Shown: positions 1 through 7,747 of the stretch, piece after piece
Numbering within the stretch: the stretch's first letter is position 1
Layout of the letters: every line of letters starts with the position of its first letter
Virus record (IMG/VR): IMGVR_UViG_3300044714_000251
Span: 1-55,154 of that record
Length of the DNA stretch: 55,154 nt
Source: a virus
Reading direction: 5' to 3' (one strand)
Notes under the pieces: generated by a model
What the model was told of the DNA's origin: nothing
Seen by the model: only the letters and a program-made list of their open reading frames with translations
Database searches by the model: none
Position numbers and translations under genes: made by a program

Positions 1-750
1 GACGGCTTGCTAAAGGCCGTGGCCGCGCGCGCCAACCTCGCGGACGCCAACCTCGCGGACGCCAACCTCGCGGGTGCCGACCTCGCGGGTGCCGACCTCG
101 CGGACGCCAACCTCGCGGACGCCAACCTCGCGGGTGCCGACCTCGCGGGCGCCGACCTCGCGGGTGCCGACCTCGCGGGTGCCGACCTCGCGGACGCCAA
201 CCTCGCGGGTGCCAGCCTCGCGGGTGCCTACCTCGCGGGTGCCAGCCTCGCGGGTGCCTACCTCGCGCGCGCCTACCTCGCGGGTGCCGACCTCGCGGAC
301 GCCGAGAACCTTTCGCCGACGGTCGAAAAGAAGGATCCTCCGGAGCCCTACCGACGCATCGTCGGCAAAGATGCGCGGCTTGAGTCGGCTCGCCGGTATC
401 GGGAGCGGCATCCGGAGGTGCCGGTCGTCCAAAACCTCGACTCAAAAATGCTGGCCGCGATCGAAGCCAAGGAGATCGTGCTCAACATGCGCGGCTGGCA
501 CGGGCAGTCCGCCGAGTGCGCCCTAAAGGAGCCTTGCGGGACAACGCACTGCCGGGCCGGGAGCGCGATCCATCTGGCCGGCGCTGCTGGCTACGCGCTC
601 GAGGAGCAGTACGACGCCCAGACGGCCGGGCGGATGATCTACCGCGCCAGCACGGGACGGAGCCCGCACTTCTTCGCGAGCGACGAGCGCGCCATGGAAG
701 ACATCCGTCGCTGCGCTGCCGAGGAGAAAGAGGAAGCTGAGCGTGCCTAG
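1..750 (+). CDS. Pentapeptide-repeat protein, 3' part (open at window start)
   Basis: Open from base 1 in frame. It holds 18 A-(N/D/S/Y)-L-A-(G/D/R) pentapeptides (31-300) expected to fold as a right-handed beta-helix. A C-terminal domain of about 145 residues follows, with WHG and CGTTHCRAGSAIHLAG; a CGTTHC segment of this kind is known to me from pentapeptide proteins of phages. Its natural start appears to be the GTG at 54697, so the gene spans the window junction. The function of this class in phages is unknown. The last codons overlap the next gene. Confidence 0.85.
   Translation, partial: DGLLKAVAARANLADANLADANLAGADLAGADLADANLADANLAGADLAGADLAGADLAGADLADANLAGASLAGAYLAGASLAGAYLARAYLAGADLADAENLSPTVEKKDPPEPYRRIVGKDARLESARRYRERHPEVPVVQNLDSKMLAAIEAKEIVLNMRGWHGQSAECALKEPCGTTHCRAGSAIHLAGAAGYALEEQYDAQTAGRMIYRASTGRSPHFFASDERAMEDIRRCAAEEKEEAERA
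31..300 (+). repeat. 15-bp tandem repeat, 18 units
   Basis: Eighteen near-identical 15-bp units of the form gcc-(a/g)(a/g)c-ctc-gcg-g(a/g)c encode the pentapeptides. Synonymous positions are almost fixed, which points to recent slippage or unequal recombination rather than old protein repeats. Confidence 0.95.
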
Positions 751-982
751 TCCGGGCAACATCAGCCTCTCCGCCCAGTGGGTTTTTGACCGAAAAGGGG
801 CGCGGCGAGATGTTGTCAAAGCCTATACGGAAAGCCGATGCAACGCGGAGATCGCAATCAAGGCACTCGGCATGTCGAGGGCGACGTTCTACCGGTGGCT
901 CAAAGAGGATGCGCAGCTTGCGGCTGCGCTTGACCGATGCTCACACGAGCATCGCGAAGCGAAGAAGCGAGGCGAGGCGTGA
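743..982 (+). CDS. Small helix-turn-helix protein
   Basis: GTG start overlapping the pentapeptide stop. The 79 residues include AIKALGMSRATFYRWLKED (about residues 38-56), a clear HTH of the Fis/homeodomain-like or transposase type that should bind DNA. It could be a regulator or a small-terminase-like HTH; nothing else in it decides. It overlaps the next tiny gene by four bases. Confidence 0.7.
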   Translation: MPSPGNISLSAQWVFDRKGARRDVVKAYTESRCNAEIAIKALGMSRATFYRWLKEDAQLAAALDRCSHEHREAKKRGEA

Positions 983-1095
983 CCTCTTCTCTATTTTTCT
1001 TCCTCGGTCTCCTTCTTGGCTGGCTTGCGCATCGCGCTGAGACGGCGAAGGAGCGTCGGCGCAACAAAGCTTTGGGAAAGGTGTTCGAGCGATGA
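979..1095 (+). CDS. 38-aa single-TM protein
   Basis: GTG start in a GTGA overlap with the HTH gene. The translation begins MTSSLFFFLGLLLGWLAH and ends in a basic tail (ETAKERRRNKALGKVFER). This is one membrane helix with a charged cytoplasmic end, in the size range of small holin or spanin-like proteins, but no function can be assigned. Confidence 0.6.
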   Translation: MTSSLFFFLGLLLGWLAHRAETAKERRRNKALGKVFER

Positions 1096-1103
1096 CGAGG
1101 AAT

Positions 1104-1163
1104 GACCTAGAAACGGCAAGCCCCCGCCTCGCCTTGCAGGCGGGGGCTTGCCGTTTCTAGGTC
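1104..1163. other. Perfect 26-bp inverted repeat (hairpin)
   Basis: Bases 1104-1129 and 1138-1163 are exact reverse complements around an 8-base loop. No T-run follows on either strand, so it is not a classic intrinsic terminator. It could insulate transcripts from both sides, extrude as a cruciform, or be a replication or recombination site. Confidence 0.85.
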
Positions 1164-1222
1164 ACATCGCAGGCGAGATTCGACGTCTCGAGCTCGTGGT
1201 ACCAGACCATCGCTAGCCCATG

Positions 1223-1228
1223 TACACT
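1223..1228 (+). promoter_or_regulatory. -10 element TACACT, leaderless gene
   Basis: TACACT ends six bases before the ATG at 1235, placing transcription start at or near the start codon. No Shine-Dalgarno is visible. It matches the TAnnCT-N6/7-start pattern seen at several genes here and supports 1235 over the ATG at 1220. Confidence 0.5.
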
Positions 1229-1234
1229 CGACCC

Positions 1235-1897
1235 ATGCGACGAAGACGACCTCGGGGGCTTGGCCAGTACTCTCCCCCCGATTATTTCGACACGGGATGG
1301 GCAAGCGTTTTCGTTGCGGGGTGCGAGAGCATCGGAGCCGATCCGCTGGATGTGGCGGGGCTGCTCATCAACGAGAGCTCATTCGACCCCGAGGCGACAA
1401 ACAGCATTTCGTGTCGCGGACTGAACCAGGAGTGCCCCGGGAGCCAGAATTTTTTGGGCGACATGACGCCTGAGCAGTACTCGCAACTCACGGTGAGCGG
1501 TCAGCTCCCGTACGTCTTCGCGTACTGGCGGTCGTGGATGGACAAGTACGGACTCGGATCCATCAGCGCAGCCGAACTCTACCAGCTCAACTTCCTACCT
1601 GCGACATTTCAACCGGGCGAAACGTCGAGCTACGTTATCTCGAGCAAGGGCGATGGGTACTACGAGGCGAACGCTGGGCTCGACGTCGACGGCTCAGGGA
1701 CCATCACACTCGGCGATCTTGAACAGGTCATCCAGAACGCGAAAGCTAATCATCCCGACCTCTACGCCTATCTCGAGCAGCAAATCTGCCTCGCAGGCGG
1801 GTGTTTTGGCGACACCACGACTCTCGTTCTCGGAGCGTTTGCTGCGGGCTTCGCGGGTTTCTTCATCTGGAGCTACACACGTACGGGGAGCCTGTGA
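1235..1897 (+). CDS. Lytic transglycosylase-like membrane protein
   Basis: 220 residues: an Arg-rich N-terminus with a GLGQ tag, then a lysozyme-like region (GCESIGADPLDVAGLLINES...SFDPEA...SISCRGLNQ) in which the E of INES is the candidate catalytic Glu. A C-terminal TM helix (about 195-215) follows. It should cleave peptidoglycan at entry or exit. The membrane anchor and shared GLGQ tag suggest a virion protein rather than a free endolysin. The next gene overlaps its stop (GTGA). Confidence 0.7.
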   Translation: MRRRRPRGLGQYSPPDYFDTGWASVFVAGCESIGADPLDVAGLLINESSFDPEATNSISCRGLNQECPGSQNFLGDMTPEQYSQLTVSGQLPYVFAYWRSWMDKYGLGSISAAELYQLNFLPATFQPGETSSYVISSKGDGYYEANAGLDVDGSGTITLGDLEQVIQNAKANHPDLYAYLEQQICLAGGCFGDTTTLVLGAFAAGFAGFFIWSYTRTGSL

Positions 1898-2520
1898 AAT
1901 CTGCCGTTCCTAGCGTTGGCGCTCGGCTCACCGATAGCGTCTCTTCGATTTCAGCGGCCCAAGCCAAGGTGATCGCGAAGCTAGGTATCGACGGATGCAT
2001 TCGATACCTGGGCTCGGTTACGCCGAGCGAAGTTCAGGGCATCCTCGCCGCGGGACTCGGATTCCTGCCCGTGACGTATGCCGACCAATTCGACGGAGCG
2101 AAGGCCGTCTCTCAGGTGAAGGCTCTGGGTCTGCCTGTGGGCGTCACGGTCTTCCTTGACCTGGAAGGGATCGGGGCTGTAACGCCAGCGAGCCTCATTG
2201 CGCAGGTGAACGGGTGGGCGACACAGATCAAAAACGCCCTCTACATTCCAGGTCTTTACGTGGGCGCCAACTCCATTCTGAACAGCCAAGAGCTCTATGG
2301 GCTGGGGGTCGAGCGGTACTGGAAGGGGCTTTCGAGGATCGTGGACCGGAACGGTCTCCTCGCCGAGCCGGAGTGCGGCTGGTGCATGCTTCAGCTCTTC
2401 CCGACCACGACACGAGGCGGAATCTCTGTCGATATCGACGTGGTGCAGTCCGACTTTCAAAATCGGCTTCCGGTATGGGCGGTTGAAGATGCCTCGAAGA
2501 TCGATCCAAGTGCCGGATGA
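1894..2520 (+). CDS. DUF1906 (Rv2525c-like) glycoside-hydrolase-like protein
   Basis: GTG start in a GTGA overlap. The 208-residue protein follows the Rv2525c-like TIM-barrel pattern: early strand with DGCIRYLG, LGFLPVTYADQF, VFLDLEG with acidic residues at a strand end, then GLYVGAN and a late DIDVVQ. The family is thought to act on cell-wall glycans. There is no signal peptide. Placement directly after a transglycosylase suggests a joint role in wall penetration or lysis. Confidence 0.7.
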   Translation: MKSAVPSVGARLTDSVSSISAAQAKVIAKLGIDGCIRYLGSVTPSEVQGILAAGLGFLPVTYADQFDGAKAVSQVKALGLPVGVTVFLDLEGIGAVTPASLIAQVNGWATQIKNALYIPGLYVGANSILNSQELYGLGVERYWKGLSRIVDRNGLLAEPECGWCMLQLFPTTTRGGISVDIDVVQSDFQNRLPVWAVEDASKIDPSAG

Positions 2521-2568
2521 AAATCCGAGCCGTGGACTCCACCAAGGGTCTCGTTGTACCCTTCGGGT

Positions 2569-2928
2569 ATGGCCCGACGTCGCTATTCCCGATCGCGTTC
2601 GCTCGCTCGAAAGAGCCGTCCCAATCCGATCAAGCTCACGACTCCCGAAAAAGTCCTTCTCGGCGCATTGGGTGTCGGAGCGATCGGAGTGGTCGGATAC
2701 CTACTCTTCGGCTCGGGGACAGCAAGCGCCGCAACGAACGCCCTGACCGGTGGCTCAAGCACACCTTCGCTCGGCGGAGGGTCGTCGTCCCCGGTGTCCA
2801 CGAGTGGAGGAGGTTCCTCGGGCGGGTCGAGCGGCATCACGACCGGAGGGCTCTTCTCGAGCACGTTGGGCTCGGGGGGCTCGGGCTACCCACTCCCCGC
2901 GAACGTGGTCGACGGAGACTCGAACTAG
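2569..2928 (+). CDS. NP-motif one-TM protein, Ser/Gly-rich tail
   Basis: Start set at the ATG giving MARRRYSRSRS. A basic N-terminus (residues 1-20) leads into SRPNP, an acidic TTPEK step, then one TM helix (VLLGALGVGAIGVVGYLLF) and a low-complexity Gly/Ser/Thr tail. It belongs to the recurrent Arg/Lys-NP-TM family of this genome. Probable small virion membrane protein. Confidence 0.75.
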   Translation: MARRRYSRSRSLARKSRPNPIKLTTPEKVLLGALGVGAIGVVGYLLFGSGTASAATNALTGGSSTPSLGGGSSSPVSTSGGGSSGGSSGITTGGLFSSTLGSGGSGYPLPANVVDGDSN

Positions 2929-2947
2929 GTCCGTTAGGCGCCACTGA

Positions 2948-3199
2948 GTGGGCGTCCAGGTGACTCTTTTAGAGTTCGCGCAGCTGTCGATTCGGTGTCG
3001 GCATTGCGGACGTTCGATCTCGGAGCACGGGCCCAAGCGCAAAGAACGTTTCAGCCGCGTACCTCGAAACAAGTGCCGTGGACAAGAGACGTGGTTCGAA
3101 AGCCAGCTTCCCCACCCCGGCGCCACCCGGCCGACCCGGCCGGCCATTGCGGAGGCGCTTCGAGAAACTCGAGCTCGAGTGAGGGCGATGGCTCGGTAG
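2948..3199 (+). CDS. Hypothetical 83-aa protein with CxxC
   Basis: GTG start. Contains RCRHCGRSISEH and a later single Cys (NKCRGQ), possibly a minimal metal site; the C-terminus is Arg-rich. No family recognised. The reading competes with other open frames here, so the call is tentative. Confidence 0.4.
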   Translation: MGVQVTLLEFAQLSIRCRHCGRSISEHGPKRKERFSRVPRNKCRGQETWFESQLPHPGATRPTRPAIAEALRETRARVRAMAR

Positions 3200-3215
3200 G
3201 TGCAAGACCTCGAGC

Positions 3216-3431
3216 ATGGTCGCTCTCTTCATTCACCTGATCGTCGCGGTCCTTGTTTTCTCACTGCTGTTCTACCTCGTCACGCTCGTGGTGAGCATCG
3301 TCCCTCCGCCCATGGCTCAGCCCATCCGCGTGATCCTGACGATTCTGCTCATCCTGATCGCGATCGGGTTTTTGCTCGGAGAAGTCGGCGTGATCGGTGA
3401 TTGGGGATACGGCCATGCCTACCGCCTCTAG
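3216..3431 (+). CDS. Small two-TM protein
   Basis: 71 residues with two membrane helices (about 3-26 and 38-56) and a short turn containing PPPMAQP. Size and topology are holin-like, and it sits within a lysis/wall-enzyme cluster, but holins cannot be recognised from sequence alone. Confidence 0.65.
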   Translation: MVALFIHLIVAVLVFSLLFYLVTLVVSIVPPPMAQPIRVILTILLILIAIGFLLGEVGVIGDWGYGHAYRL

Positions 3432-3445
3432 AGGAGAACAAAAAA

Positions 3446-3883
3446 ATGGGATCCATGGATGAACTCGTTGCCCGCGTCGCCTCCAACACTTCGCCCGATG
3501 CCGCTGTTGCCGTGATGCTCGAGGGCATCGACAACCAGCTTTCTCAGCTCGGCGTCCATCCGCAATGGCTCCAGAGCTTTCGCTCCGCGCGGCCCAAGCT
3601 CCAGGAAGCCATCCTCGCAAACACGCCCTGGGAGACGCGTCGTCACATTGAACAGGTCCCCGCGGTCGTGCCCGAGACGCGACGCCCCTACCCGAATGTT
3701 CCGACCACAATCCCGGCGACTGCAACCGTGGCCTCGACTGCTCCCGCCATCCCACCGAGCGAAATTCACGCGCCTCCGCTTCGCTACGCAACCGCCCCAG
3801 CCCCCGTGCCGTTCCGTGCGGAGGAAGAGCCCATCGTCACCAAGAAGTCGGTTCGACCTCAGGCGCAGACCAAAGGGCGATAA
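3446..3883 (+). CDS. Hypothetical protein with Pro/Ala/Thr-rich C-terminus
   Basis: ATG at 3446 chosen for the upstream gaggag. Residues 1-65 look helical (DELVARVASNTSPDAAVAVMLEGIDNQLSQLG...); residues 70-145 are Pro/Ala/Thr-rich with a basic end. No TM or known domain. Possibly a virion or scaffold-type protein; no family recognised. Confidence 0.6.
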   Translation: MGSMDELVARVASNTSPDAAVAVMLEGIDNQLSQLGVHPQWLQSFRSARPKLQEAILANTPWETRRHIEQVPAVVPETRRPYPNVPTTIPATATVASTAPAIPPSEIHAPPLRYATAPAPVPFRAEEEPIVTKKSVRPQAQTKGR

Positions 3884-3929
3884 GCTCGGGCGTCTTGCCT
3901 CGGTGGGGCCGTTCTGCGAAGATTTGAGG

Positions 3930-4193
3930 ATGTCGACCCAAGCCAAACTCATCCTCAAGTACTTGATTCTTGCGACCGCCGTGGTCTCCGCTCTGGGGCC
4001 GGCGGTCGCCGAGCTTGCAGGGGTCGTCCCTGCAACGTGGGTTTCGGTCGCGAGCCGGATCATCGCGACCGCGGCGTCGATCCATTTGTTCTTGACGGAG
4101 AGCCCTCTCATCAAGCCCTTCCTGATGACCAAGGGTCCCGCTAAAGTTGCGCAGCAACTCGCTTCTGCCCCCACCCCCGGAGTCCAGTCATGA
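3930..4193 (+). CDS. Two-TM hypothetical protein
   Basis: 87 residues. Hydrophobic segments at about 8-30 and 36-55 are followed by a short polar tail. It overlaps the next lipoprotein gene (ATGA). Holin-like in size, function not assignable. Confidence 0.6.
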   Translation: MSTQAKLILKYLILATAVVSALGPAVAELAGVVPATWVSVASRIIATAASIHLFLTESPLIKPFLMTKGPAKVAQQLASAPTPGVQS

Positions 4194-4573
4194 GTAAGCT
4201 CGCCGCCAAGAAACTTGCCTTCCTCGTCCTCCTCGCCATCGTTTTCGGATGCTCGAGGACGCCCACTGGATGCACAAAAAGTCAGGGCTCTGCACTCGAT
4301 TCGATCTTGACCTCCACCGGTGAATGCGTTTCTCCGATCGTCATCCAAGGTCTTTTCTCGGGACAACCTGCGGGCGCCATCGTGGATATGGCCTTGACCT
4401 GTCTGGGCTCGACGGTCGAGGCAGTCCTCGCCTACGTCGAGAGCCTTGAGGCTCCACTCGACGGCGGACTGGATGGAGGCATCGCGGCCCTGAGTCCAGA
4501 CATGCAGCAGAGACTCGGCGCGCTCCATGCCGAGCTTGTGAACAGGGTGGCGGCAAAAAAGGCTGCGCGATGA
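4190..4573 (+). CDS. Putative lipoprotein
   Basis: Signal peptide MSKLAAKKLAFLVLLAIVF followed by GC-SRT, a lipobox-like site with lipidation at about Cys21. The mature part has four further Cys and a helical C-terminus rich in Ala. Overlaps both neighbours by four bases. May sit on the outer or virion membrane. Confidence 0.65.
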   Translation: MSKLAAKKLAFLVLLAIVFGCSRTPTGCTKSQGSALDSILTSTGECVSPIVIQGLFSGQPAGAIVDMALTCLGSTVEAVLAYVESLEAPLDGGLDGGIAALSPDMQQRLGALHAELVNRVAAKKAAR

Positions 4574-5373
4574 ACTACGGCTACATCCAAGACTCTCCGG
4601 CGCATCGCCTGCGCCAGAAGTCGAGCCGCCTTCTCCTCGGCACCGCGGCAACCTCTCTGCCCGCGGTGAGTCTCCGACCCTACGAGCCGAACGGATTCCC
4701 GCTCGACCAAAACAAAACAGGAAGTTGCGGCGGTCATGGAACCTCCGCCGGAATCGCGATCTCTTTCGAGGGAGCGGGCATTCCACTGGCGTTCATCCCG
4801 TCGCCCAAAAGCATCTATTCCATCACACGCCAGTCCGCACTCTCGAAGCCGGGTACCGCGCTGACCGACAGTGGCGTGATGCCGGCCGACGTCATGGCGA
4901 CGAGCTCGACTTTCGGCATTCGCGCGATGACGGCCCCCTCCCCGCAGGGGTTCCATTCGGACGTCGATCCGAGCAACGTCAACCAGACCGAAGACCTCCT
5001 CGAGCTCGAGCAAGCTGGACAGAAGATTGTCGTGGGCGAGTACCGAATCGACGAGACGGCCTCCGACTTTCTTGACCAGGTTCGACTCTCACTCGCGGCA
5101 AAGGTCGCCGTAGGCCTGGGCATCTTCGTCGACACCTCGTTCCAAGAGTGGACGAACGGGGACCCGCCTCTTGATTCCGTCAACCTCAACGACCCCAACG
5201 GGGGCGGCCACTGGATTTGCTGCGTGGGCTACGACACCACGCAAGACTTCTTCGAGCTCCTGAATTCGTGGGGCCCCTCGTTTGGGGACGCCGGACACAT
5301 CCGCGTCTCTTCGGCCTGGATGCAGGCGGCTGTCTCGGACTGCTACGCGATCAACGTGGCGAGAAAATCATGA
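4570..5373 (+). CDS. Papain-like (C1 family) cysteine peptidase
   Basis: 267 residues. Catalytic elements in order: NKTGSCGGHGTSAG (Cys53, with oxyanion Gln48 in LDQN), GGHWICCVGYD (His214) and LLNSWGPSFGDAGHIRV (Asn233 within NSWG). This is the full C1 triad in compact form, without a long propeptide or obvious signal peptide. It lies among membrane and wall proteins. It could process virion proteins or open the envelope of the host; maturation of the GxG-motif proteins is a testable idea, not shown. Confidence 0.85.
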   Translation: MNYGYIQDSPAHRLRQKSSRLLLGTAATSLPAVSLRPYEPNGFPLDQNKTGSCGGHGTSAGIAISFEGAGIPLAFIPSPKSIYSITRQSALSKPGTALTDSGVMPADVMATSSTFGIRAMTAPSPQGFHSDVDPSNVNQTEDLLELEQAGQKIVVGEYRIDETASDFLDQVRLSLAAKVAVGLGIFVDTSFQEWTNGDPPLDSVNLNDPNGGGHWICCVGYDTTQDFFELLNSWGPSFGDAGHIRVSSAWMQAAVSDCYAINVARKS

Positions 5374-5669
5374 AGCTCTCTCTCTTCTCGCTGGCCGTGC
5401 TACTCCCCGCCTGCCCCTCTCAAACCACCCCTCCGATCCCAGAGATCGGCGTCGTGGTTATCGAGGGGGGCACCGACTCCTGTGCACAAGCCTGCTCGGC
5501 GATGGCTGCGGCTTCGTGCCCCGAGGGTCTCGCCTCCGACTGCGCCGCGACGTGCCGCACAATCCAGTCCAGACCCAACTTCGCGACCGACATGAACGTC
5601 TCGTGCCTCGTGAAGGCCAAAACGTCGAGTGACGTGAAGGCATGCGGCATCGCCTGCTCGGGGCACTGA
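5370..5669 (+). CDS. Cys-rich putative lipoprotein
   Basis: Signal MKLSLFSLAVLLPAC with lipidation at about Cys15, then nine more Cys in CAQACSAMAAASC, DCAATC, SCL and ACGIAC pairs, likely disulfides in an oxidising compartment. 99 residues, overlaps the peptidase stop. No family recognised. Confidence 0.65.
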   Translation: MKLSLFSLAVLLPACPSQTTPPIPEIGVVVIEGGTDSCAQACSAMAAASCPEGLASDCAATCRTIQSRPNFATDMNVSCLVKAKTSSDVKACGIACSGH

Positions 5670-5866
5670 TTCTCGCCGCCTGCAACGGAGGCCGCGTCTA
5701 CACCTCGAGCTGTGTCCACGTCGGCGTTCGCCCAGCCTACTCCTACGGCGAGGGCGCAGGTGCGACACTGCAAGTCTCCTACGACGTCACATGTCCGGAT
5801 GTTCGCGAAGCAGTGCCGCCGCCGCATGCAGACGCGAGCGCGAAATGGCCAGCCCCCGTTCCTTAA
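5642..5866 (+). CDS. Small putative lipoprotein
   Basis: MRHRLLGALILAACNGG is a lipoprotein-type signal (Cys14). The 60-residue mature part has three Cys and a Pro/Ala-rich end. It overlaps the preceding Cys-rich gene, and its 3' end converges on and overlaps a minus-strand gene, an unusual tail-to-tail overlap of about 80 bases. Confidence 0.5.
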   Translation: MRHRLLGALILAACNGGRVYTSSCVHVGVRPAYSYGEGAGATLQVSYDVTCPDVREAVPPPHADASAKWPAPVP

Positions 5867-6260
5867 AGCAGCCGCTTCCCCCGCTCGCGTACCACGCCGC
5901 ACGCTCGGCGATCGGATGGTCGGCACAGATTCTCCACGACATCTCGAAGAGCTCGAGAGCCGCGTCCACCTGACCCGCGGCATCGAGCGGGACAGGTCTC
6001 CCTAGCGTCGCCCCGTGCGTTCCGAAGAGTCCGTACCCGGATCCTCCATCGTGCAAGGCCTCCTTCTGAAACCGACTCTCGTGGAAGGACCACTCGACGA
6101 GCACGGCGGCGCACTGCTCTGGCGTTGAGCCGTGGATCCCTCGCTCGCAGCTGTCGGCGATGCCTTCCGCACTCTCGAGGACATCGTCAACCCACGGGAC
6201 CCTCTCTCCGTGCGCCTGAAGGACCGCGATCATGAGGCCTAGGACGTAGGTAGCTGTCAT
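5787..6260 (-). CDS. Lysozyme-like (transglycosylase-type) protein
   Basis: Start set at MTATYVLGLMIAVLQAHGE, which begins like a signal peptide or anchor. LVEWSFHESRFQ supplies the candidate catalytic Glu (SFHES), followed by GSGYGLFGTHGATLG, the Gly-rich stretch typical of lysozyme-fold transglycosylases. 157 residues. The only minus gene in the left block; likely a separately controlled exported wall enzyme (lysis). Confidence 0.65.
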   Translation of the reverse strand: MTATYVLGLMIAVLQAHGERVPWVDDVLESAEGIADSCERGIHGSTPEQCAAVLVEWSFHESRFQKEALHDGGSGYGLFGTHGATLGRPVPLDAAGQVDAALELFEMSWRICADHPIAERAAWYASGGSGCFKERGLAISRSRLHAAAALLREHPDM

Positions 6261-6312
6261 GGCCCGCGACCGTGCCCCAGACCCCCGCCCAAGGTCAAGG
6301 CGCCACTCGCTT

Positions 6313-6341
6313 TTGATTGTCAACCCCTCTTGAGATAGGCT
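6313..6341 (+). promoter_or_regulatory. Promoter TTGATT-N17-TAGGCT, leaderless
   Basis: -35 TTGATT (6313-6318), exact 17-bp spacer, -10 TAGGCT (6336-6341), then seven bases to the GTG at 6349. The spacing implies a leaderless transcript and supports that start. Confidence 0.6.
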
Positions 6342-6348
6342 CCCCTTC

Positions 6349-6750
6349 GTGACCACCGAGCACAAACGCCATGTGGCCGCTGCCCGTCGTGCCGGGTGGA
6401 GGATTTACGGCGGCCCGGGAAACTACTCCATCCTGAGTCCGGACGGGCACTACGTGCGCAAGGGTTTCCGATTTCGCGAGACCGCCGAGCTCGCCATGAT
6501 TGGCATGAACCAGAAGGGCAAGAGCATGCGTCGCTACCGGAAGAAGAACCCGCACTCCGAGACCGAAGTTCTCCTCGTCGCTGGCGGAGGAATTCTCGTC
6601 CTCGGTGCCGTCGGGTACCTGATCTACAACGCCTACAACAACGGCCAAGCCGCGAGCGCCCTCACTTCGACGAACACGACGACACTCGGACAGGGCGGTT
6701 CGACAACTCCCGTCCTCGGCGGCGCAGCGTCGACGGCCACAGGTTCCTGA
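6349..6750 (+). CDS. NP-motif one-TM protein with N-terminal extension
   Basis: 133 residues. Residues 1-58 form a soluble head (RAGWRIYGGPGNYSILSPDGHYVRKGFRFRETAELAM), then MRRYRKKNPHSETE, one TM helix (LLVAGGGILVLGAVGYLIYN) and a Thr/Ser/Gly tail. The NP-TM part alone resembles its neighbours, so this may be a fusion of a head domain to that module, or the NP part may also start internally at its own Met. Confidence 0.7.
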   Translation: MTTEHKRHVAAARRAGWRIYGGPGNYSILSPDGHYVRKGFRFRETAELAMIGMNQKGKSMRRYRKKNPHSETEVLLVAGGGILVLGAVGYLIYNAYNNGQAASALTSTNTTTLGQGGSTTPVLGGAASTATGS

Positions 6751-6947
6751 TGCACACCGCGGCTTGCCGGAGACGCGCGCGCTCAAAAAAGAATCCGCTG
6801 CATGAGGCGGACTTCGTCATGATCGGCGTCGTCACGTTGGCTGTGCTTGGCTCGGCCGCGTATTTTCTGATGAAGCCCACTCCAGCGCTCGCCGCAACCA
6901 CTCCCGCGTCCTCCGACCCCGAACCCCCTTTCGTCTCAGGAACCTGA
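6750..6947 (+). CDS. NP-motif one-TM protein
   Basis: 65 residues. Basic RRRARSKKNPLHEAD, then a TM helix (FVMIGVVTLAVLGSAAYFLM) and a Pro-rich tail. TGATG overlap with the preceding gene. Member of the Arg/Lys-NP-TM family. Confidence 0.7.
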   Translation: MHTAACRRRARSKKNPLHEADFVMIGVVTLAVLGSAAYFLMKPTPALAATTPASSDPEPPFVSGT

Positions 6948-6949
6948 CC

Positions 6950-7210
6950 ATGGCCAACAAGAAAGACGCAAAGAAGAACGTCCTCATCGCGGGAGGCGTA
7001 CTCGCCGCAGCGGGCGTTGGGTACTACCTCTACACTCAGTATGGCTCGGGCTCCTCGATCTCGAGTTCCAGCGGAGGCTCGGGAGGGGGCGGGGGTTCGG
7101 GCTCCGTTGGCGGAGGGACCACGAACGCCACGACGCTCGGATCGGGGGGTGGGAGTCAAGACTTGGGAAGCGCCGCATCGACGTCTTCCGGAGAGGACGA
7201 TGACGCATGA
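6950..7210 (+). CDS. One-TM protein with Gly/Ser tail
   Basis: MANKKDAKKN then a TM helix (VLIAGGVLAAAGVGYYLYTQY) and a Gly/Ser-rich tail ending EDDDA. 86 residues. Same architecture as the NP-TM family but lacking the NP dipeptide (KKNV instead). Confidence 0.7.
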   Translation: MANKKDAKKNVLIAGGVLAAAGVGYYLYTQYGSGSSISSSSGGSGGGGGSGSVGGGTTNATTLGSGGGSQDLGSAASTSSGEDDDA

Positions 7211-7407
7211 GTCGCCGAAGACGCTACGCCCAGAGAAATCCTCTCACCTCCACCGATGACCTCCTCATCGGGGTCGGCGTCATCGCCGCGCTCGCTCTCG
7301 GCGGGTACGTGATTTACGTGAAGTCCCAAGCGGCGACAGCCTCAGCCGCTGCAGACACGACCTCGGCGTCCATCAACATCCCGAACAACGGTACCGTCTT
7401 TTCATGA
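7207..7407 (+). CDS. NP-motif one-TM protein
   Basis: 66 residues: MSRRRRYAQRNPLTSTDDL, TM helix (LIGVGVIAALALGGYVIYV), short polar tail. ATGA overlap with both neighbours. One of the clearest members of the Arg/Lys-NP-TM family. Confidence 0.75.
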   Translation: MSRRRRYAQRNPLTSTDDLLIGVGVIAALALGGYVIYVKSQAATASAAADTTSASINIPNNGTVFS

Positions 7408-7724
7408 GCTGGCTCCCCGACTTCACGACCGAGGAGTGGGTTCTCCTCGGAACTGGCACGGCGGTCGTCGGCGCGATCATCTACGCCGTGGTGCAAGTGC
7501 AAGATGCCGCAGACGAGGCGCAGGACGCAGCCTCCGGAGCCTCCTCCTCCGCACAAGACGCCGCGAACCAGGCCGCCGAGACGGGGCAGACCCTGGGGGA
7601 GCAGCTCTACAACGTCCAGCAGGTCGGGCAGAACGTGCAGGGGCAGATCGCGGCCGCGCAGGGCCAGGCCGCTCCTGCGACCACGCTCGCAGGGCAAATC
7701 GAGAACTGGTGGAATTCGTGGTAG
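7404..7724 (+). CDS. One-TM protein with Ala/Gln-rich helical tail
   Basis: 106 residues. MSWLPDFTTEEW precedes a TM helix (VLLGTGTAVVGAIIYAVVQV), then about 65 residues of Ala/Gln/Asp-rich probable coiled coil ending ENWWNSW. No basic N-terminus. The helical tail could reach from a membrane to another virion layer. Confidence 0.7.
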   Translation: MSWLPDFTTEEWVLLGTGTAVVGAIIYAVVQVQDAADEAQDAASGASSSAQDAANQAAETGQTLGEQLYNVQQVGQNVQGQIAAAQGQAAPATTLAGQIENWWNSW

Positions 7725-7747
7725 CCTCGTAACCGAAGGAGCCTTCC

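Noticed and set aside
31-300. CRISPR-like array
   Set aside because: 15-bp units without spacers, in frame as pentapeptides.
3428-4786. 452-codon minus-strand frame
   Set aside because: Antisense to four coupled plus-strand genes including the peptidase start; composition typical of a shadow.
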